DNA of 64,000 bases from Herbaspirillum rhizosphaerae. GTDB taxonomy: Bacteria > Pseudomonadota > Gammaproteobacteria > Burkholderiales > Burkholderiaceae_D. Below, piece after piece: positions 53,980 to 61,490 of the stretch. The notes under the pieces are model-generated. The model was given only the letters and a program-made list of their open reading frames with translations, was not told the origin of the DNA and ran no database searches. The position numbers were made by a program, and so were the translations under genes. The first letter of the stretch is position 1; each line of letters begins with the position of its first letter. The DNA lies in contig NZ_LFLU01000004.1 of NCBI RefSeq assembly GCF_001189965.1, forward strand, positions 124,001 to 188,000. Direction: 5' to 3'.

Positions 53980-54789
53980 ATGTCTTTTTTGCCGCCCGCC
54001 CCGCTGTTCACCCTGCCCGCCGACACAGCGCAACTGCAAGAATTCCACGCTTTCATCAGTGAGCTGAGCAAGATCAGCGGCGCCATCATTCGCGGCCACT
54101 ATCTCAGCGGAACGGCTGTCGAATCGAAACCGGATCAATCGCCGGTCACCGCCGCCGACCGCGACACCGAACAGGCGCTGCGTGCCGCGATCATGGCGCG
54201 CTATCCGCAGCACGGCATCATCGGCGAAGAATTCGGCCCGTATCAGCAAGACGCCGAACACTGCTGGACCCTCGATCCCATCGACGGCACCAAGGCCTTC
54301 GTCACCAACTGCTATATCTTCGGCACGCTGATTTCACTGATGCGCCATGGACGCCCGATCATCGGCGCGCTACACAGCCCGCTGATGGAGCATCTGCTGG
54401 TCGGCACCGCCGCCGGCACCACGCTCAACGGCAAGCCGGTCAGCATGCGCAGCTGCAGCGCCGTCGGCGACGCCATGCTGCTGGCCACCGATCACTGGGA
54501 CATCTTCAAATATCACAATGGCCCCGCCTTCGAAGCCTTGTCGCGGCAAGCGCGCCTGTATCGCGGCTGGGGCGATTGCCACGGCTACTTTCAGCTGGCC
54601 ACCGGCGGCGCCGACATCATGCTCGATCCGGTGCTGAAGATCTGGGACATCATGTCCTTCATTCCCATCATCGAAGGCGCCGGCGGACGCATCACCGACT
54701 GGCAAGGCAACACGCCGATCGGCGCGGCGTCGATTGTGGCGACGGCCGGCGCCATTCACGACGACGTGCTGCGCGCGCTTAACCCCTGA
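53980..54789 (+). CDS. Inositol-monophosphatase-family phosphatase (HisN-like)
   Basis: A 269-residue Mg-dependent phosphatase. Metal motifs: GIIGEEFGPY (Glu), LDPIDGTKAF (Asp-x-x-Asp-Gly-Thr) and KIWDIMSFIPIIEGAGG (the WD motif). The closest subgroup appears to be the histidinol-phosphate phosphatase HisN type. Start ATG 53980. It follows phnZ by 33 bases and probably is co-transcribed, so it may act on a phosphorylated product of phosphonate breakdown. Its 3' end overlaps the convergent histidine-kinase gene by 11 bases. Confidence 0.8.
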   Translation: MSFLPPAPLFTLPADTAQLQEFHAFISELSKISGAIIRGHYLSGTAVESKPDQSPVTAADRDTEQALRAAIMARYPQHGIIGEEFGPYQQDAEHCWTLDPIDGTKAFVTNCYIFGTLISLMRHGRPIIGALHSPLMEHLLVGTAAGTTLNGKPVSMRSCSAVGDAMLLATDHWDIFKYHNGPAFEALSRQARLYRGWGDCHGYFQLATGGADIMLDPVLKIWDIMSFIPIIEGAGGRITDWQGNTPIGAASIVATAGAIHDDVLRALNP

Positions 54790-56896
54790 GACCGTCCATA
54801 GGACGCGGCAGCCAGATGCGGAAAGTCGATCCGGGATCGTCCGTGTCGAGCAGCGTCAAGGTGCCTTTGTGCATTTCGATCAATCGCTTGGCCAGCGCCA
54901 GTCCCAAGCCCGTTCCTGACTGACCGGACACGGCGCGGCCGCGATAGTAGCGTTCGAAGATCAGGGCGCGCTCTTCCGGCGGAATGCCGGGCCCGTTATC
55001 GGCGAAGTCAATCGTCCAGCCATCCTCCGCCGTCAATGCCGTAACGCGTATCTCCGCTTCCGGTTGGGTGTACTTCACGGCATTATCGGCGAGCGTGCGC
55101 AAGGACAGGCGCAGCAAATCACGATCACCCCAGATGAATTCGGGAACACTCTCCTGGTTCAGTACGAACACGTGCCCGTCTGCCAGGGGCTGGGCGGCGA
55201 CAATGGCATCTTCCAGCAGCGGCAGAAGCAAAGTCTCTTCGGCCCGCACGCCATACGAAAAAATATCCAGCCGGTTGCTGCTCAGGTAATTATCGAACAG
55301 CGAGGAAAGACGATCGGTCGCCTGGCGGATTTTCTCCAGCCGCGCCTGCGTCTTCACCGACGCGTTGCCGTTGAGCGCCTCGCGCGACAGGTTCTGCGTG
55401 GTTGCATCGATCACAGCCAGCGGCGTGCGCAGCTCATGCGATACCGTCGCAATGAACTGACGCTGCTCCTCGTAAGCTGCACGCTCATGCGACAGCGCCG
55501 TCTCGACGGTCTTCATGGCCTGCAGCAAATCGTCGGTGCGCGCGGCGACTTCGCGTTCCAGCTCCTGCTCGGCGCGCTGCGACATGGCGAGCAACTGTTT
55601 CTGCGCCTGATCCTTGGCTGTACGCAAGGCGTAATAACGCCGACTGATCGCGTAGTAGACGATCAGGAAAAACACCATGGAACTGATGAAAACCGAATAC
55701 TCCGTCAATCCGCTGCGCTCCACATAACCCAGCACTTGCAGAAAGCGCACGAACAATCCGGCAAACAACAGCACGCCCGTAATGAAGAAGGCATAGCGAA
55801 TCTCGCTGGTGCTCTTGAGCGCCGGCTTGAGCAGCACGCCAAAAGTCAGCGGCGCCACCAGGAAGGTCACCACCACCAGCATGTTGGCCATCGCCGCCGC
55901 GTTATGTCCCATCAGAATCGCAATCGCCAGCACAAGCGCATACAGGCGGACGGCGCCGACATAGCGCCGCGACAGCCTGGGATAAAGCTGCGGCATGCCG
56001 AGAAAACGGAACAGGAAATCGATGCAGGCCGGCATGCTGAACGCAAACGCCAGCCCCAGCATCGGCTCTGCCCACTCGGGATGATTGGGGAAGATGTACT
56101 GATACAGCAAGCCGGTCTCGCCCAGCGTCAGCAGAATACTGCTGAACACATAGATGCCGAACGCACGGTAGACCCCGTCGCGCACCGCCAGCTCAAACCA
56201 CAGGCTGGCCAGCATCAGCATGCCGTAGACACCGAGGAACAGGCCCAGCATCATCTGCTCGCGCCCCACTGCGGCGACGAATTCGGACGGCAGCCACAGG
56301 GTCAGGCGCGCGGCCACCGTGTTGTGAGTCCGTATCTTGAGATAGAAAGTCTGCGCGCCTGTGATCGGCACGCTCAGACGGAACACCGGATTCTTGTACG
56401 CCACTTCGCGCTGTGCAAATGGCACCATCATGCCCGCTTCGCGAAGACTGTAGCTGCCGTCGGGGTTGGGCATGTACAGCGTGAGATGCTCCAGCGTCGC
56501 CGGTTGCACTTCCAGCAACCAGGTCGCCTGACGGCGCGGTGCGCGGCGCGCATCGAAACGCAGCCAGACATCGGCCTTGAGCAAGCCCTCGTTGAGTTCG
56601 CCTTTCAAGGGGACGAAACGCTCGCTGCCGGCGCGCGACGAGACCTCTTCGAAACGCATCGACTTGCTGGCGTCGATCAGAATATCCAAATGCCCGGCCA
56701 GCTCTTCGCGGCTATGGTCGAGCACCACCGGCGCCGCTGCCCACGACGGCAGCCACGTCAACAACGATGCCAGCAGAACAAGCAGACGTCCAGATTTCAC
56801 AGCCGGTACCAGACAAGAAGAGAGAATCGCCACGGGACGGGAATTGCCGCCCGTCCGCAAGACACATGACACATGGCGCGGACCAGGCCGCATCAT
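54779..56896 (-). CDS. 7TMR-DISM-type hybrid-free sensor histidine kinase
   Basis: A membrane sensor kinase of about 705 residues. A signal peptide (SGRLLVLLASLLTWLPSWAA) is followed by a periplasmic 7TMR-DISM extracellular domain (to about residue 215), seven transmembrane segments, a coiled coil and the HisKA domain with ATVSHELRTPLAVI. The HATPase domain (TLADNAVKYTQ, DNGPGIPPEE, GTGLGLALAKRL) ends the protein. No receiver domain and no adjacent regulator gene are seen. The start is uncertain: ATG at 56896 is used, but a GTG at 56800 would put the signal peptide first. It is 22 bases after the OmpA-like gene on the same strand. Confidence 0.85.
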   Translation of the reverse strand: MMRPGPRHVSCVLRTGGNSRPVAILSSCLVPAVKSGRLLVLLASLLTWLPSWAAAPVVLDHSREELAGHLDILIDASKSMRFEEVSSRAGSERFVPLKGELNEGLLKADVWLRFDARRAPRRQATWLLEVQPATLEHLTLYMPNPDGSYSLREAGMMVPFAQREVAYKNPVFRLSVPITGAQTFYLKIRTHNTVAARLTLWLPSEFVAAVGREQMMLGLFLGVYGMLMLASLWFELAVRDGVYRAFGIYVFSSILLTLGETGLLYQYIFPNHPEWAEPMLGLAFAFSMPACIDFLFRFLGMPQLYPRLSRRYVGAVRLYALVLAIAILMGHNAAAMANMLVVVTFLVAPLTFGVLLKPALKSTSEIRYAFFITGVLLFAGLFVRFLQVLGYVERSGLTEYSVFISSMVFFLIVYYAISRRYYALRTAKDQAQKQLLAMSQRAEQELEREVAARTDDLLQAMKTVETALSHERAAYEEQRQFIATVSHELRTPLAVIDATTQNLSREALNGNASVKTQARLEKIRQATDRLSSLFDNYLSSNRLDIFSYGVRAEETLLLPLLEDAIVAAQPLADGHVFVLNQESVPEFIWGDRDLLRLSLRTLADNAVKYTQPEAEIRVTALTAEDGWTIDFADNGPGIPPEERALIFERYYRGRAVSGQSGTGLGLALAKRLIEMHKGTLTLLDTDDPGSTFRIWLPRPMDGLRG

Positions 56897-56918
56897 AGCA
56901 AGTCCGGCGGGTTCACGT

Positions 56919-59900
56919 TCAGAACGTCGCCAACGCATTCACGAACCAGCCCTTGCTACGGTAAGACATGTCGGTCAGGTCGTCTGAGAAGTTGGTGAAG
57001 TTGTAACCCACGCCGATCTTCACATGATCGGCAACATGGCGATAGACACCCACCAGATAGCCGGAACGCGCATCCCCGGCCTCTTTCACGCGCAAGCGGC
57101 GTGCTTCGAGCAGGGCATCCCACTCCTTCACCAGATGCAGGTCGGCACGCAGCACCCACAGATCGGCGCGGCTGGAGAACCAGTCGCCCTCGGTCTTGGA
57201 AGCGCGCAATTGCCCCAGCCGCATGCCGTACTTGACGCCCACCGACAGCCATTTGACCAGGTCGTAAGTGGTGTCGACATTGAGCACATGGCTCTTTTGC
57301 GAATAGTCCAGCGCGCCGCCGGAGACGCTGTCGACCTGGCCCGGAGACGGCAGGTTGTAGAAGTAGGTGTACTTGAACAAGGTATTCCAGCGGTCGTTAT
57401 CGACCGGACGGTAGGCTGCGCCCAGCACGGTTTCCGTGTAGTCGCCATCGTAGAACGCGCCCTGGCTATTGCTGCTGCGCGACAGGTTGAACTTGCCGAG
57501 CAGGCGCCATGCCGGCGTCCATTGATATTGCGCCGAGTTCTTCAGCAGCCAGGTGCGGCGACTATTGTCGCCTGCCGCGCCGGCGCAGTTGCCGTTGATG
57601 TCGGTAGTCAGGCAAGTGCCGGCCGCCGTGCCCAGCGTCGAGGTCTTGTCGTTGCGGAATTCGAGCGCGCTGGAATATTTCAGGCGGTCGTCCTTGTAAG
57701 CCGCACTCAGGCCGATGGCGTCGCGCTTGAGATCGCCCGACACCGGATCGGACAAAGTGCCGGTTTCGTATTTGGCGCCGAAGGTCCAGCGCTTTTCCGG
57801 CGAGAAGTCGACACCGAAAGCATGCGTCAGGCTCTTGGGTCCGGCGCCGCTGGACCAGCGTGTTTCGCCGAACATGCCGACCTGATCGCTGTAGCGGTAG
57901 TGCGTACCCGCCGCCAGCGTGCCCTGCCGTCCGGCGTAGTTGTTGTCGTTGCTCTCGGTCTCCATCGTATAAGTCAGATAGACCGTGCTGCGGTCGTCGA
58001 CCTGATAGTCGCCCGACAACCGTCCGCCCACGCCGCCGCTGCCGGCCGAACCTTCGGCGCCCAGGCGCAGACGATTGGTGGCTTGCCAGCTGCCGCCGAT
58101 GCCGGCGCGGTCATTCTCGCCGCGGTCGCCGGAACGCGCCACCGTTCCCTGTACGAATCCGTAGCTGTCCCAGGGCTTGTACTTCAAACCCGGCACGCGC
58201 GCCGCAGCCACGCCGGCGGCGGAAGTCGCATCGGCGGTCGCCCGTGTCTCCGTGGTGCCGATATTTCCCGAAGGCAGCAGGTTGGATGCGGGACCGGTTT
58301 GCACGCCGCCGGACAGCGGCAGCGTACCGTTGGCAGCGTTGTTGGTGTTGGCACCGACGTTACCATTGAGGTTGGCATTGCCATTGTTCGCGGCAGAGCT
58401 CGCCCGCACCGCAACCGGCGTCGCCACAAACACCGGCTGACTTGCCTGGGCGGCCAGCATCGCCGCCAACTTTTCCTGCTCGCCGTCTTCCAGCGGCCGG
58501 TAATCCACGCGCACGATCACATCGCTGCGCGTGCCGTTCTGGCTCAGCAGCGGACTTGCGTTGAAGATCACGCCGTTAGCGTTGGTGGTGGAACGCTGGT
58601 CGCGGCGTATGCCTGCAGAAATCCCCCACTCCGCGTCGATCTTGTGACGCACTGCGGCTTCCGCCGCATTCGCGCCCTGACTGGCGGCGTCGCGATTGTC
58701 GACCTTGGCGCTGAGCTCGGTCTTGTCCGTCACCGGCACCGTGCCGGAAAATCCCTGCTGCCTGGTCGCTTCGCCGCCCGGCGTCGCCAGCCCCGGGCCG
58801 GAGAATCCGGCGCCGCGCTGTTGCCAGTAGGCGGACAAGCGCCCTTGCATGTCACTGACATCGGCCAGATCGACCGCTGCATCGAGGCGCTCGGCGTTGG
58901 CGGTCTGACTGCTCATCAGACTCTGCGCAAAATCGTAGCCGCCGGTCTGCGACGTCAGCGCCGTGGTGCCGAGACCGCTGGAACGCGCCACTTCGGCTTT
59001 CAGCCAGGTGCCCGGTTTGTAACGCAGCGTGGCGTCGATGCCTTTGAGGTTCTGGTCGCGGCCGCTTTCTCCCTGGCGATACAAGCTGGTGCCCACGCGC
59101 AGGTTGTCGTTGAACCAGTGGCTGGCGCGCAGGCCGATTGCGCTGGAACTGACTTCGGTCAGGCCCGGCACGTATTCATAGGTCGCGATCAGATAGACCG
59201 GATTGCCGTTGGCAGTCGCGGTCTGGACCAGTGTGCTGCCGTCGGACACCGAGGGCAGCGGCGCGCGCAAGGTCACCCGTCCCTGCAGGTAATCGATTTC
59301 ATAGTCCTGCGCCGGCGTCAGCGGCGTGCGCTGGATCGCCAGGCCGGAATCCTTGTCGCGCACTTCGATCCACAAGCGCTCGGAACCTTCGGTCGCATCC
59401 AGGTGATGCAGGTAGTACAGCGAGCCGCCGGTGCCACGGAATTCTTCGCGCGACTGCAAGGTTCCGGGATCGGCGACGAAGGCGTTGACGGTGGTGCGCT
59501 TCTCGCCGTAGGTGGTGGTTTCCTTGTCGTTCCACAACACGTTGGCGCCGTAGAGGCCGCGGCTGTATTGCGTCAGTTCGGTGCCGGTCCATGCGGTCTG
59601 GAAGTTGCCCCACATGGCGTAGGAGCTGTCCTTCTCGATCTTGACGAAAAACTTGCCCTGGGTCGGCGCATCGTCGACGATGGTGCTGTCGTCGCCATAG
59701 ACGGGGTAATAACGATCAGGATCAATGCGGCGCAGCAGGTAGTTCGGATCCTTGGTCTGGAAATTGCTGAACAGGTCGCGCAAAGGCTGTTCGCGCGTAT
59801 CGGCGCTGGCAGTGAGCAAATAGTCGCCCTTGACCTTGCCTTTGAGATAAAACGCGCCGCGGCCGTCGACCCAGGTCTCATTGTTGTAATGCGACGTATC

Positions 59901-61490
59901 GGTGGTCACCAGTTGCGCCGGCCCCGTGGTGCGATCCCGTCCCATGGTGATGTCCGCGACGGCGAAATAGAACCAGTCCTTGTCCGCAATCGACAGCTTG
60001 CGGCGGAAGCTTGCGCCCTCTCCAGCCGCGTTCTTCACGGCCACCTCGACCTGATGCGGTCCCGGCGGCAGAATCTGGCGCAGCACGAACTTGCCCTTGT
60101 CGTCGACCGGCACATGCATACCCATGGCCGTCACGGTTTCATCCGGCTTGATCTTGTCGCCGCTGATGGTGACGGCGCCGCCGCGCGCTTCGATGTTTTT
60201 CAGATGCAGGCTGGATTCGCCCCAGCCGGATAGCTTCTCGCGCACAAGATGCTGTGCGTCGAACAGCGGATCGGCGCGGTCCAGCAAGTGCAAAGGCTTG
60301 AGCAGCGTCTCGTCGAAGCGGTCGCCGGCGTCGTACACGCGCACCAGATACATGAGATCGGACGGTGCATTGTCAGGCGCCGTCCACTCGACCGGATCTC
60401 CCACGTTGAACGGCACCACGGCCAGCGGCGCCTCCTGCGCATTTTGTCCCTTGACGAACACGCGCAACTCCGCCCGCCGCAGCCACCACGCATAATTGGT
60501 GTAGCTGCCGAAATAGATCTCGCGGCCGCGCACGGCGGTGCCGGAGACAGCCCACACGTTCAGGGCCGGCGACACGTTGAGCGGATCGAACTTGATCTGG
60601 ATGTCGGCTTTTTCCAGCGCGACGTCGACGCAGCGTTGACGATCGGCTTCCTGCATGCCGGCGTTCAGGTCCATCGGCTGACCGTCGACCGTGATCGAAA
60701 ACGGCAAGCCGCCTGCGGCAGGTACGATTGCACAGGGGTTGTGTTTAACCAGTTCTTCGTGCATCTCCGCCGGCACAACTGCGGCTTCTTCGGTGTACCA
60801 GACGCGGATCTCCACGCGTCGATTCTTCGCCATGCCGGCGGCATCCGCATTGCTGGCAACCGGTTCCGACTCGCCCTTGCCGCTCGCCGTGAAGGCCTCG
60901 GCGGGAATCAGCAAACCTTGCTTCAGGTAAGCAGCCACTGCCAGTGCGCGCGCTTCCGACAAGGCCTGGTTGTCGCGATAGACCGGACGCAGCGCCGGTG
61001 CGATGCGCTGGCTGTCGGTATGGCCGACGATGGCGATGCGAATGTCGCGCTTGTCTTGCAGGCTTTGGATCAGGCTTCCCAATACTTCCTTCGAACGCGC
61101 CAGCAAGGCTGCCTTGCCCGATTCGAAATAGCTGAACTCAACCGCGTCTTCAATCACGATGCTGCGCTGCGCTTCGCCTTCCGGCACGGCATTGCCGAGC
61201 ATCCGCTTGCGTTCGGCAACGCTGAGTGCGGACGGTTGCAGCTTGTCGAAGCCGCCGGATTGCTTTTCGCTGTTGGGCGACACGGCGGCGGCCAGCGTGC
61301 GGCTGCGGTCGACCATCTTGCCGCGGATATCGATCGCCTCGTCGCGCATACCAGCGACTTCCTGCGCCCGGATCGGCAGATAGACCATACCCAGCGCGCT
61401 CAACAGAATGGCCAGGCGCTTTGCCTTCAAATTCATGCGCAGTCCGGTGCGATGACCAGAATGACGATCGGAGTAAGGTCGGGTTTTCAT
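56919..61490 (-). CDS. Large OmpA-domain outer-membrane beta-barrel protein
   Basis: A 1,523-residue exported protein. Residues about 1-43 form the signal peptide, 115-232 an OmpA-like peptidoglycan-binding domain (SYFESGKAALLARSKEVL, IAIVGHTDSQ, AKNRRVEIRVWY). The middle has Ig/carbohydrate-like beta domains. The C-terminal half is a long beta-barrel rich in aromatic and Gly residues that ends WFVNALATF, the terminal Phe expected for Bam-dependent insertion. A linker near residue 1090 is Asn/Gly-rich (NNGNANLNGNVGANTNN). Its ATG overlaps the stop of the SdrD-like gene (ATGA), and the histidine kinase follows. Role probably adhesion or envelope architecture; not known. Confidence 0.8.
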   Translation of the reverse strand: MKTRPYSDRHSGHRTGLRMNLKAKRLAILLSALGMVYLPIRAQEVAGMRDEAIDIRGKMVDRSRTLAAAVSPNSEKQSGGFDKLQPSALSVAERKRMLGNAVPEGEAQRSIVIEDAVEFSYFESGKAALLARSKEVLGSLIQSLQDKRDIRIAIVGHTDSQRIAPALRPVYRDNQALSEARALAVAAYLKQGLLIPAEAFTASGKGESEPVASNADAAGMAKNRRVEIRVWYTEEAAVVPAEMHEELVKHNPCAIVPAAGGLPFSITVDGQPMDLNAGMQEADRQRCVDVALEKADIQIKFDPLNVSPALNVWAVSGTAVRGREIYFGSYTNYAWWLRRAELRVFVKGQNAQEAPLAVVPFNVGDPVEWTAPDNAPSDLMYLVRVYDAGDRFDETLLKPLHLLDRADPLFDAQHLVREKLSGWGESSLHLKNIEARGGAVTISGDKIKPDETVTAMGMHVPVDDKGKFVLRQILPPGPHQVEVAVKNAAGEGASFRRKLSIADKDWFYFAVADITMGRDRTTGPAQLVTTDTSHYNNETWVDGRGAFYLKGKVKGDYLLTASADTREQPLRDLFSNFQTKDPNYLLRRIDPDRYYPVYGDDSTIVDDAPTQGKFFVKIEKDSSYAMWGNFQTAWTGTELTQYSRGLYGANVLWNDKETTTYGEKRTTVNAFVADPGTLQSREEFRGTGGSLYYLHHLDATEGSERLWIEVRDKDSGLAIQRTPLTPAQDYEIDYLQGRVTLRAPLPSVSDGSTLVQTATANGNPVYLIATYEYVPGLTEVSSSAIGLRASHWFNDNLRVGTSLYRQGESGRDQNLKGIDATLRYKPGTWLKAEVARSSGLGTTALTSQTGGYDFAQSLMSSQTANAERLDAAVDLADVSDMQGRLSAYWQQRGAGFSGPGLATPGGEATRQQGFSGTVPVTDKTELSAKVDNRDAASQGANAAEAAVRHKIDAEWGISAGIRRDQRSTTNANGVIFNASPLLSQNGTRSDVIVRVDYRPLEDGEQEKLAAMLAAQASQPVFVATPVAVRASSAANNGNANLNGNVGANTNNAANGTLPLSGGVQTGPASNLLPSGNIGTTETRATADATSAAGVAAARVPGLKYKPWDSYGFVQGTVARSGDRGENDRAGIGGSWQATNRLRLGAEGSAGSGGVGGRLSGDYQVDDRSTVYLTYTMETESNDNNYAGRQGTLAAGTHYRYSDQVGMFGETRWSSGAGPKSLTHAFGVDFSPEKRWTFGAKYETGTLSDPVSGDLKRDAIGLSAAYKDDRLKYSSALEFRNDKTSTLGTAAGTCLTTDINGNCAGAAGDNSRRTWLLKNSAQYQWTPAWRLLGKFNLSRSSNSQGAFYDGDYTETVLGAAYRPVDNDRWNTLFKYTYFYNLPSPGQVDSVSGGALDYSQKSHVLNVDTTYDLVKWLSVGVKYGMRLGQLRASKTEGDWFSSRADLWVLRADLHLVKEWDALLEARRLRVKEAGDARSGYLVGVYRHVADHVKIGVGYNFTNFSDDLTDMSYRSKGWFVNALATF

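Noticed and set aside
57024-60233. Long plus-strand open frame opposite the OmpA-barrel gene
   Set aside because: Antisense to a coherent 1,523-residue outer-membrane protein; its translation is low-complexity Arg/Ala/Gly with no recognisable domain.
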